Source: an uncultured Campylobacter sp.
GTDB lineage: Bacteria > Campylobacterota > Campylobacteria > Campylobacterales > Campylobacteraceae
NCBI RefSeq assembly: GCF_938030145.1
Contig: NZ_CALHGM010000014.1
Location: 1 to 51,392, forward strand
Length of the DNA: 51,392 nucleotides
Reading direction: 5' to 3'
In this document: in pieces, positions 44,646 to 51,392 of the stretch
Numbering within the stretch: the first letter of the stretch is position 1
Layout: each line of letters begins with the position of its first letter
Translations under genes and position numbers: made by a program
The notes under the pieces: model-generated
The model's database searches: none
Told to the model about the DNA's origin: nothing
The model's input: only the letters and a program-made list of their open reading frames with translations

Positions 44646-46367
44646 CTAAACCTTCTTAAACTCCACGCTAAATTTGCTTCCGCGTCCTACTTTGCTACGT
44701 AGTGAAATTTGCGCGCCATGGATTTTTGCGATTTGTGAGGCGATGGCTAGCCCGAGCCCCGCGCCACTATTTTGCTCGCGATTTCTGGAGCGCTCTATTT
44801 GATAGAGCTTGTCCCAAATTTTATTTTGCAAAGCAGGCTCAATGCCCTCTCCGTCGTCGCTTATGCTAAGTTTGCACGCGTCTGCACTGACGCAAAGCTC
44901 TAAAACGACGCTGCTGCGCGTAAATTTTAAAGCATTGCTTAAAAAATTATTAATCAGCCTGATCAAAAGTAGCTCATCGCCGTTTACGCGCACGCCCTCG
45001 GCTATCTGCGAGCTAAAACTTAACCCTTTTTGTGCGCACAAAAGTTGAAAGTCTTGCGCGCACTCGTTTGCGATTCTGCTTAAGCTTACGGGTGCCAAAC
45101 GCGCGCCGCGCTGCAAGCGGGCAAGCTCTAAAATTTGCTCTATTAACGCCGAAATTTTACGCGCTTGATTGTTTATGACAGCGAAATTCTCCTTCGCCTC
45201 GCTCGCGTCTTGCTCATAGGCTAGGGCATAGTCGCTTTGAGCCAGTATGACGGCAGCGGGTGTGCGCAGCTCATGCGAAAGATCGGTGCTTAGCTGCCGC
45301 TCGCGCTCAAACGCGCTTTGCAGTGATGCTAGCATTTCATTAAACGTAGCTGCGAGCGCGCTTAGCTCATCCTTGCCTCGCGGTAGTTCTATTCGCCGCG
45401 TAAAATCGCCGCTAGCTCCGATCTCGCTAGCTGTACGCGACATAGTGCGCACGGGCTTAAACGCTCTTTTTATGATCGCGTAGCCGCCGTAGATGACGAG
45501 CACCACAAATAGCGGCGATAGGATAAGAGCGATCAGCATCACGCGCTTCATCGCAAGCTCAAACTCGCTAACTGCGATGACGCCGCGTATCCATGCACTG
45601 CGCCCTTTGATCTGCGCGTCGTAATAGAAAAACTCGTCGTCATCAAGCTCCACCTCGCGCGCGCCTTGAGGCGAGAGCGGCATCGCAGGCTCGAAGCCTT
45701 TAGGCACAAACCCTGTGATTACGCCGCCTTGTCCGTCATGTTCGTAGAAAAATACACCGTCATCAAAGCTTTTAAATTTTTCCTCGCGCGCAGCTTTTTG
45801 CACTAAGCGGGCAAGCTTTTTTTGGCTGACGGAGCTTCCTGATACTTCGTCTAAAATATATCCGCAAATGCCGATAATAGCGCCTGCAAGCACCAAAATA
45901 AATACGCTGTAATAAAGCGTCACGCGTAGGCTGATAGGTAGCGCGTGTGAGATAAAATTCTCTTTAGCGGTTGTAAATACTCTAGATAAGGCTTGAGTAA
46001 AATTTCTTATCGCGATTTTAGACGCGAAATTTTGTTCTTGACTTTGCGCGAGAACGCTATTAGAATTTTGCGCTAGATCAGGCGTTGCGCTTGTAGCAGC
46101 AAAATTCGGCGCGGAATTTGATGCCAGATTTTGCGTGGAATTCCGTTTAAAATTTGACGCCTGGCTTTGAGTAGAATTTAGCGTCTGGTTTAACTCGATA
46201 TTTTGCGTGGGATTTTTCTTGCGGCTTTTCTTTAAACACGCAAAATTATGCGTAAAATTCTGTTTAAAATTTCGCACGAATTTTAATATGAAAAGCGCCG
46301 TAGTGACAAAAATCTGCTTCGCAATCGCCGAAATTTTGATACAAATCTTGCTATTTTGCCACGACAT
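44646..46367 (-). CDS. Sensor histidine kinase with a low-complexity N-terminal extension
   Basis: A 573-residue membrane kinase. The core has two transmembrane helices (around LRVTLYYSVFILVLAGAIIGICG and VMLIALILSPLFVVLVIYGGYA) around a periplasmic domain, then HAMP, the phospho-acceptor LSHELRTP (His365), the N-box NNFLSNALKF, DDGEGIEP and GAGLGLAIA. The first roughly 125 residues before TM1 form an N/Q/S/T/F-rich stretch (QNF, SNF, TQN units) not expected in this family; its DNA is rich in AAATTT/GAATTT. The ATG at 46367 lies inside the end of the regulator gene; a TTG two codons earlier is possible. It pairs with the OmpR-type regulator upstream. Confidence 0.88.
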   Translation of the reverse strand: MSWQNSKICIKISAIAKQIFVTTALFILKFVRNFKQNFTHNFACLKKSRKKNPTQNIELNQTLNSTQSQASNFKRNSTQNLASNSAPNFAATSATPDLAQNSNSVLAQSQEQNFASKIAIRNFTQALSRVFTTAKENFISHALPISLRVTLYYSVFILVLAGAIIGICGYILDEVSGSSVSQKKLARLVQKAAREEKFKSFDDGVFFYEHDGQGGVITGFVPKGFEPAMPLSPQGAREVELDDDEFFYYDAQIKGRSAWIRGVIAVSEFELAMKRVMLIALILSPLFVVLVIYGGYAIIKRAFKPVRTMSRTASEIGASGDFTRRIELPRGKDELSALAATFNEMLASLQSAFERERQLSTDLSHELRTPAAVILAQSDYALAYEQDASEAKENFAVINNQARKISALIEQILELARLQRGARLAPVSLSRIANECAQDFQLLCAQKGLSFSSQIAEGVRVNGDELLLIRLINNFLSNALKFTRSSVVLELCVSADACKLSISDDGEGIEPALQNKIWDKLYQIERSRNREQNSGAGLGLAIASQIAKIHGAQISLRSKVGRGSKFSVEFKKV

Positions 46368-47013
46368 AGCCAAGCCCTCGCTTCGTTTCTATTATATCGC
46401 CGTGCTCGCCTAGCTTTTTGCGGATATTTTTGATTAAAACATCGATAACATTTGAGCTTGCTTCGCCGCTAAAATCCCAAATGCTCTCGCCGATTTGTTC
46501 TCGACTCAAAATCGCACCGCGATTTAGCATCAAAAGCTCTAAAATTCTATATTCCTTACCCGTTAGCTCCACTACCTCGCCCGCGCAGACGACCGATTTT
46601 TTGCTTAGATTTAGGCGCACTTGCCCTATGATAATTTCGTTATCCATAGTAGCGTTTTTACGCCTGATAATTGCGCGAAGCCGCGCCAAAAGCTCACGAA
46701 AATCAAAGGGCTTAACCATATAATCGTCTGCGCCCAGATCAAGCCCTGCGATGATATCTTCTTTGGCGTCCCGCGCAGTTAAAAATAAAACCGGCGTGCC
46801 CAGTCCGCGCGCCCGCGCCGCCTTCAAAAATTCAAAGCCGTTCATCACGGGCATCATCGCATCAAGCACGATAGCGTCATATTTCGCGACATCCAAAAGC
46901 TCTAACGCTTCCTTACCACAAAAGGCGCGATCTACGCTGTAGCCGTCCTTTTTCAGACATTTTGCGATGATTTGATTTAGATCTTTTTCATCCTCGACAA
47001 GTAGAATTTTCAA
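46351..47013 (-). CDS. OmpR-family response regulator
   Basis: A 220-residue regulator with a receiver domain (acidic VEDEKD, phospho-acceptor Asp51 in IVLDAMMP, conserved Lys in MVKPFDFRE) and a winged-helix DNA-binding domain (about 125-220, ending SNVIDVLIKNIRKKLGEHG and TKRGLGYVVAK). The start is TTG with AAAGGAG upstream. The 3' end overlaps the kinase gene. With the PepSY protein and the phosphoethanolamine transferase upstream, the set resembles PmrAB/EptA-type envelope stress systems; that assignment is inference. Candidate binding site at 48342-48360. Confidence 0.92.
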   Translation of the reverse strand: MKILLVEDEKDLNQIIAKCLKKDGYSVDRAFCGKEALELLDVAKYDAIVLDAMMPVMNGFEFLKAARARGLGTPVLFLTARDAKEDIIAGLDLGADDYMVKPFDFRELLARLRAIIRRKNATMDNEIIIGQVRLNLSKKSVVCAGEVVELTGKEYRILELLMLNRGAILSREQIGESIWDFSGEASSNVIDVLIKNIRKKLGEHGDIIETKRGLGYVVAK

Positions 47014-47134
47014 AGCGCTCCTTTAAAATTTTGCTAATTCTAATCCGCCATTTTAGCCAAAAACGCATAAATTTGGATGTGTAAACCCCGCTTGCTTTAT
47101 GCACCGCCAAATTTCAGTAGCGTTGGGAGCTGCG

Positions 47135-47764
47135 CTAATTCGCAGGCGCCTTTTGCCTAGCTCTAATCTCGCTTGCCTTTTTATCCGCCACGCTTCCTAA
47201 TCGCCCTAAAAAATTTAGCGCGCCTGCTGCGATATTTAGCGCAAAAAGCCCAAATCCTACGCAGCCAAGCTTGAAATTTTGCTTAGCGATTTCGCGTTTG
47301 CAGCGGCTGCAAAGCACTGGCTTGCAAGAATTACAAACCTCCGCGCAGCTTGCTGCGCTGGCAGAATCTCGCGCGCTTGCGAAATTACTTGTATCAGAAA
47401 AATTTTGTGTATCGGCGAAATTTTGCTCGCTAGCGAAATTTTGCGCACTTGATAAGTCTTGCGTCTGCGAAGAATTCCACTCGTCCTTATAATCTTTCGC
47501 TTCCGAAGAATTTTTTTGATTTTTGCAACATTCCACGCTGGAAAAATCTTTAGAATTTTGCTCGCAGGGCGCGAGATTCCACTCGCTTGTTTCGCTCGCT
47601 AAATTTACCGAAAAATCTTGCGTATTTTCATCTAAATTTTTAGCCGCGTCTACATTTTGGGCGCCATAGTCAGCGTTTTCGTTTATGCTAAAATCCCTAG
47701 CGTCCAAAGCCTCGCTAGTTTTGGCGGAGTTGTCCACTCCGCTCTTTAAGCTTTGATTTTTCAT
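47135..47764 (-). CDS. Low-complexity membrane-anchored protein of unknown function
   Basis: A 209-residue protein with no recognised domain. Residues 1 to about 135 are N/S/D/E/A-rich, with QNFAS, QNFAD, QNFSD and SNFAS units. A cysteine cluster follows (about 143-162; AEVCNSCKPVLCSRCKREIA), resembling a small zinc ribbon. One hydrophobic helix lies near the C-terminus (about 168-190), followed by a short basic tail. Start ATG with AAGG; it begins 13 bp after the PepSY gene and precedes the regulator, so it is probably in their operon. The repetitive half resembles the inserts in PBP1C and the kinase. The cysteine-plus-helix part may be the ancestral protein. Confidence 0.6.
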   Translation of the reverse strand: MKNQSLKSGVDNSAKTSEALDARDFSINENADYGAQNVDAAKNLDENTQDFSVNLASETSEWNLAPCEQNSKDFSSVECCKNQKNSSEAKDYKDEWNSSQTQDLSSAQNFASEQNFADTQNFSDTSNFASARDSASAASCAEVCNSCKPVLCSRCKREIAKQNFKLGCVGFGLFALNIAAGALNFLGRLGSVADKKASEIRARQKAPAN

Positions 47765-47777
47765 CTCACGCCTTTGC

Positions 47778-48281
47778 TTATTTTTGACGCTGCAAGATCT
47801 GCTCGCCCGTAGCGGCGTCGATTAGCACCTCTTTTTTGCTCATGCCTTGGCGTAGTTTGACTTCGTATGCAGGCTTACCGCCGTTACTTTCCAAATCGAC
47901 CTCGCGAAAATCCCAGCCGGCATTTGCGCTAAGTGCTTTGGCGCGGGCATCTGCGGCACTGATTTTGACCTGCGAATAATCAATTTTACTAGGCTTTAGC
48001 TTCTTTTGCGTTTGAGTTTTTAGAATTTCTCCGCTTTGAGCGTCGATTTTGATCTCGCTTTCGCTGCCTTCTTTATACGACTCGATCTCATAGACGAGCC
48101 TTCCGTGCTCGTCATCTATCTCGACGCTTTTTATAGTCGCGTCATCAAAGTTTTGCTGCGCGATCCCTATCGCTTGATCGAATGAAACTTTAGCATCCTT
48201 TTCGCTAAAGCTTCCTGCGTTTAATGCACCCGCAAGGGCGAATGTAGCGGCGAGCGCGCCTAAAACTTTAAGATTTTTCAT
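47778..48281 (-). CDS. PepSY-domain periplasmic protein
   Basis: A 167-residue exported protein with a signal peptide (LGALAATFALAGALNAG) and two PepSY-like modules: about 30-88 (VSFDQAIGIAQQNF, ending EIKIDAQSGEIL) and about 102-165 (AADARAKALSANAG, ending VLIDAATGEQIL). PepSY proteins near two-component systems are thought to modulate sensors or proteases. I use ATG 48281 because AAAGGA precedes it; an earlier start nine codons upstream would include that site in the coding region. It is the first gene of the operon with the membrane protein, regulator and kinase. Confidence 0.88.
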   Translation of the reverse strand: MKNLKVLGALAATFALAGALNAGSFSEKDAKVSFDQAIGIAQQNFDDATIKSVEIDDEHGRLVYEIESYKEGSESEIKIDAQSGEILKTQTQKKLKPSKIDYSQVKISAADARAKALSANAGWDFREVDLESNGGKPAYEVKLRQGMSKKEVLIDAATGEQILQRQK

Positions 48282-48341
48282 CTTTAATCCTTTTAATTTT
48301 ATTTCCAAATTTTATTTTGGATGGCGCAATTTTAAAATTCC

Positions 48342-48360
48342 AAGATGAAGATAAGATGAA
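48342..48360. promoter_or_regulatory. Direct repeat AAGATGAA-N3-AAGATGAA, candidate response-regulator box
   Basis: Two exact octamers start at 48342 and 48353, 11 bp apart. That is the usual spacing for tandem half-sites of OmpR-family regulators. They lie in the 207-bp region between the divergent PepSY operon and the phosphoethanolamine transferase gene. Confidence 0.5.
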
Positions 48361-48488
48361 TGCGCGCGGAATTTTAAAATTTCACAAAAATTTTGCTGCG
48401 ATTTGTGAGATACGAAGCGCGGAATTTCCGAGCATTTACCAAAACGCCGTAAAATTTCAACTTGAAATTTTATCTCAAGGAACGCTTC

Positions 48489-50117
48489 GTGCCTAGCTTT
48501 TTTAAAAATCCGTCGCAGCAGAAGCTTATTTTTCTAAGCTCGCTTGCTTTTGTGGCATTTTTTAACTTCTCGTTTTTTAAAAATATCATAAACGCCTACG
48601 GAATCTCGGGACTAAATTTTATCTATCTTGTCTGCGACGCGGTGGCTTTGATTGCTTTTTTGACGCTATTTTTTACAATTTTTAGCTCGCGTTATACGAC
48701 CAAGCCGATTTTGATGATCTGCTTTTTTATTTCGTCGTTTACGGCGTATTTCATGGATAGCTATAACGTCGTAATCGATTCGGAGATGATCCGTAACGCA
48801 GCCCAGACGAACTTTGCCGAGTCAGCGGATCTTTTTAGCCCAAGACTAGCGATTTACGTGCTGGTGCTGGGCGTCTTACCCTGCGTGCTGATTGCTCGCG
48901 CGCGCGTTAGCTATCGTCCGCTTAAATTTGAAATTTTAGCTAAGCTCAAAACAGCGGGCATTTGCATAATAATCATCGCGGCGCTGCTTTTTGGATTTAG
49001 CAAATACTACGCGTCATTTTTCAGAGAGCATAAAATTTTACGCAGCTACGCAAATCCCGGATATTGGATCTACAGCGGCGTTAAATTTGTCGCAAAATCC
49101 AAAAAGCAAGGCTCGCAGCCTCTGATGCAAATCGCTACGGACGCGCATATCGATGAAAATTCCACAAGCTCAAAAAAGCTCGTCGTCGTAGTCGTGGGCG
49201 AAGCGGCGAGAGCGGATAGATTTTCGCTAAACGGCTACGAGCGAGATACTAATCCGCTACTAGCCAAAGAGCAGGGCGTCGTAAGCCTAAGTAATACCCA
49301 TTCTTGCGGCACTTCGACGGCGCAAAGCGTGCCGTGCATGTTTTCGCTGCTAAATCGCGAGGAATTTAGCGTCGAAAAGGCTGCGGAGGAGCAAAACGTA
49401 TTAGACATACTAAGCCGCGCTGATGACATGGCGATTTTGTGGCGCGATAACAATTCAGATTCCAAGGGTGTGGCGCTGCGCGTAAAATATCAGGATTTTA
49501 AAATTCCGCAAAATAATCCGATCTGCGAAGTAGAGTGCAGGGATGAGGGGATGCTTGCGGGGCTTGATAAATTTGTCGCCGAAAGCGCGGACAAAGATGT
49601 GTTAATCGTGCTGCATCAGATGGGCAATCACGGGCCTGCGTATTTTAAGCGCTATAAGAAAGAATTTGAAAAATTTAGCCCCGTTTGCCGCGATAACGAG
49701 CTTGAGAACTGCTCGCAGCAAGAAATTTCAAATGCCTACGATAACGCGATTTTATACACGGATTATTTTTTAAGTAGGGTTATAAATTTTTTAAAACCGT
49801 ATTCTAAGACGCACGAAACGGCGATGATCTATATGAGCGATCACGGCGAGAGCCTCGGCGAGGGCGGCGTTTATCTGCACGGCATGCCCTATCTTTTCGC
49901 TCCCGAGGCGCAAAAGCATATCGGCGCCATCGTTTGGCTGGGTGAGGGAAAAATGCGCGAAAGATACGATTTAGGCGCGCTTAAATCGCATAAGGATGAT
50001 GCTTTTTCGCACGATAATCTTTTTCACACGCTGCTTGGAATTTTTGAAGTAGATACCAAGGTGTATAACAAGGATTTGGATATTTTAAATGGAGTGAAAA
50101 TTAGAATTTCGCACTAA
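48489..50117 (+). CDS. Phosphoethanolamine transferase, EptA/EptC-like
   Basis: A 542-residue inner-membrane enzyme that transfers phosphoethanolamine to lipid A or other surface targets, lowering the negative charge that cationic peptides bind. About five N-terminal transmembrane helices (about 10-180) precede a periplasmic sulfatase-fold domain. Metal/active-site motifs: VVGEAARADRFSLNGY, the catalytic Thr275 in CGTSTAQSVPCMFS, and YMSDHGESLGEGGVYLHG. I prefer GTG at 48489, eight bases after CAAGGA; the TTG at 48462 has no ribosome site. It is divergent from the PepSY/two-component operon. Confidence 0.9.
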   Translation: MPSFFKNPSQQKLIFLSSLAFVAFFNFSFFKNIINAYGISGLNFIYLVCDAVALIAFLTLFFTIFSSRYTTKPILMICFFISSFTAYFMDSYNVVIDSEMIRNAAQTNFAESADLFSPRLAIYVLVLGVLPCVLIARARVSYRPLKFEILAKLKTAGICIIIIAALLFGFSKYYASFFREHKILRSYANPGYWIYSGVKFVAKSKKQGSQPLMQIATDAHIDENSTSSKKLVVVVVGEAARADRFSLNGYERDTNPLLAKEQGVVSLSNTHSCGTSTAQSVPCMFSLLNREEFSVEKAAEEQNVLDILSRADDMAILWRDNNSDSKGVALRVKYQDFKIPQNNPICEVECRDEGMLAGLDKFVAESADKDVLIVLHQMGNHGPAYFKRYKKEFEKFSPVCRDNELENCSQQEISNAYDNAILYTDYFLSRVINFLKPYSKTHETAMIYMSDHGESLGEGGVYLHGMPYLFAPEAQKHIGAIVWLGEGKMRERYDLGALKSHKDDAFSHDNLFHTLLGIFEVDTKVYNKDLDILNGVKIRISH

Positions 50118-50308
50118 ATTTCGTCGTAAATTGTGAGTGAAATTTTAGCAATAAAAAATTCTATTGACAAAATTCTAATTTAAGCTTAGTTTGAAATTTC
50201 ATCCCAAGTTTGAGCGAAATCTGCTCTAAAATTTTTATGCAAAAGCTAAAAGAAATGCAAAGTGCTGCAAAAACTCAATCTCTCATTTATCGTTGCGAGC
50301 TATGAATT

Positions 50309-51214
50309 TTAAATTTCATTAGAAATTTTACGTGCAGTTTTGATAAATGCCTGCGCTAGATGGTTTAGACGTTTGCCTTTTTTGTAGGCTATTATCAGCG
50401 TATTATCGAGCTCGCGCGCGCCTACGTCAAAGAGCTTTATCCTGCCTGCTTTATCCTCTTTTATCATCTGCGGTGTGCTAAAGCACGCTCCTGCGCCGCT
50501 TGCGACGATGGCATTGGCGATGTCGAAAGTCTCTGTGCGGCACAGCACTTTCGGCGCAAAGCCTGCGGAGGCAAAAAATGCATCTATCTGCTCGGCGCTT
50601 CTTAAATTCTGTTTAGGCAGGATAAATTTCTCGTTTTTTAGCTGCAAAATATCGATTTTAGGAGTTGGTTCATTTTTAAATTTAAGCGACAACGGATGCA
50701 AAGAGCTAAGCGCTACATATGTTTTTTGTTTTAAAATTTCACTGCCTTCAAGCCCGCTCATATCGATAGGAAGTATTAGCATTCCTACGTCGAGCTCCCC
50801 CTGCAAGAGCATTTCTCGAATATTAAGCGTTGATGAAAACTGCATGATTTGTACATCCGAATCTTTAAATTTCTTACAAAATTTCGGTAGCAGTAAGGGC
50901 AGCAGATTATAGCCGTTTTGCGAAAAGCCTATGCGGATCTTGCCGCTTTTTGAACCGTCGAGCTCGGAAATTTCGCTGTTTAGATCGTCCATTATCTCAA
51001 AAATGATCTTAGCCTTACTTACGTAAATTTCGCCTGCACGCGTGAGCGAAACGGGGTTTGTGGAGCGATTAAACAGCGCTACTTTAAGCTCCTTTTCGAG
51101 CGATAATATACTTTGCGATAGCGAGGGTTGCGGGATTTTAAGAGCCTCGGCAGCCGCGGTAAAACTTCTAAATTCGGCAACTTTAAGCACGAGCTGCATA
51201 CGATGTAAATTCAT
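50309..51214 (-). CDS. LysR-type transcriptional regulator
   Basis: A 301-residue LysR protein with an N-terminal winged helix (FTAAAEALKIPQPSLSQSILSLEKELKVALFNR) and a periplasmic-binding-like effector domain (about 90-295; GKIRIGFSQNG). Start ATG with GGAGG. It is divergent from a Tat-signal gene at the window end, the usual layout for a LysR protein and its target; the effector is unknown. Two TATAATTATA palindromes in the shared region are candidate operators. Confidence 0.93.
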   Translation of the reverse strand: MNLHRMQLVLKVAEFRSFTAAAEALKIPQPSLSQSILSLEKELKVALFNRSTNPVSLTRAGEIYVSKAKIIFEIMDDLNSEISELDGSKSGKIRIGFSQNGYNLLPLLLPKFCKKFKDSDVQIMQFSSTLNIREMLLQGELDVGMLILPIDMSGLEGSEILKQKTYVALSSLHPLSLKFKNEPTPKIDILQLKNEKFILPKQNLRSAEQIDAFFASAGFAPKVLCRTETFDIANAIVASGAGACFSTPQMIKEDKAGRIKLFDVGARELDNTLIIAYKKGKRLNHLAQAFIKTARKISNEI

Positions 51215-51229
51215 CTGGTACCTCCAATT

Positions 51230-51255
51230 TATAATTATAGAATTATATAATTATA
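51230..51255. promoter_or_regulatory. Two TATAATTATA palindromes, candidate LysR operator
   Basis: The perfect palindrome TATAATTATA occurs at 51230-51239 and 51246-51255, 16 bp apart start to start. It sits between the lysR ribosome site and the divergent promoter at 51269. It also supplies -10-like TATAAT strings for lysR. Confidence 0.5.
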
Positions 51256-51268
51256 CGCTAAATAATAT

Positions 51269-51297
51269 TTGACTTATGTAAAAAATAAAACTAAAAT
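51269..51297 (+). promoter_or_regulatory. Sigma-70-type promoter for the Tat substrate at the window end
   Basis: TTGACT (51269-51274), 17-bp spacer, TAAAAT (51292-51297). The start codon lies 59 bp after the -10 box, with GGAGGG at 51346-51351. Confidence 0.6.
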
Positions 51298-51355
51298 TGC
51301 ACAATTAGTTTAGAACCTTAAACTTAAGCTAAGAATTTCTCAAATGGAGGGAAAG

Positions 51356-51392
51356 ATGAGCGAATCAAATTTCAACAGACGCGATTTTTTGA
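51356..51392 (+). CDS. Start of a Tat-exported protein (truncated by the window)
   Basis: ATG at 51356 follows GGAGGG. The twelve visible residues include NRRDFL, a twin-arginine signal core, so the product is probably exported folded with a bound cofactor. The rest is outside the window. Its promoter resembles that of the Tat flavoprotein gene at 40927, and it is divergent from lysR. Confidence 0.6.
   Translation, partial: MSESNFNRRDFL

Overview
The window looks like chromosomal DNA of a Campylobacter or close relative (Campylobacterota). The evidence is the gene content: MqnC of the futalosine menaquinone pathway, an iamA/iamB-like Mla operon, and an order of M16 protease, msbA, cysS, murJ, ruvA, ddl, Phd-like protein, hydrolase and murF that, from memory, matches the C. 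jejuni Cj0795-Cj0805 neighbourhood. Other signs are TATAAT -10 boxes without clear -35 boxes and frequent TTG starts. The composition is much more GC-rich than C. jejuni and fits a species such as C. gracilis; that species guess is inference.

Layout. 1-5.5 kb: partial recG, an M16-like protein, mqnC and an NfeD gene, all on the minus strand. 5.5-9 kb: a stomatin-like partner of NfeD and two convergent MFS transporters. 9.4-15.2 kb: msbA-like exporter, cysS and murJ (envelope and lipid II export). 15.3-24.3 kb: a plus-strand run of mlaE, mlaF, mlaD, an auxiliary lipoprotein, ruvA, ddl, a small Phd/YefM-like gene, an alpha/beta hydrolase and murF. 24.6-29 kb: isolated genes (AlkD-like, FMN-binding, SDR, BON lipoprotein, upp) separated by long repeat-rich gaps. 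29.8-40.7 kb: a UvrD-like helicase divergent from pbpC and an alpha-2-macroglobulin gene, the usual bacterial pair. 40.9-44.1 kb: a Tat-exported fumarate-reductase-type flavoprotein, a flavodoxin/ferredoxin fusion and a decayed small gene. 44.6-50.1 kb: a two-component system with a PepSY protein, divergent from a phosphoethanolamine transferase, which suggests regulated envelope modification. 50.3 kb to the end: a LysR regulator divergent from the first codons of another Tat substrate.

The most striking property is a very high density of the degenerate palindrome RAATTY (AAATTT, GAATTC, GAATTT, AAATTC). By hand I count about 19 copies in the 476 bp between mlaF and mlaD and about 15 in 160 bp upstream of msbA, against 2 in ruvA. 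The same motif fills in-frame low-complexity insertions in otherwise conserved proteins (RecG, MurF, CysS, PBP1C, the histidine kinase and a small membrane protein), and inverted pairs of it form hairpins after stop codons. C. jejuni distinguishes DNA for natural transformation by methylation of RAATTY, so one testable idea is that this genome has accumulated uptake or self-recognition sites to the point of invading coding regions.

No tRNA, rRNA, CRISPR array, insertion sequence or prophage was recognised.
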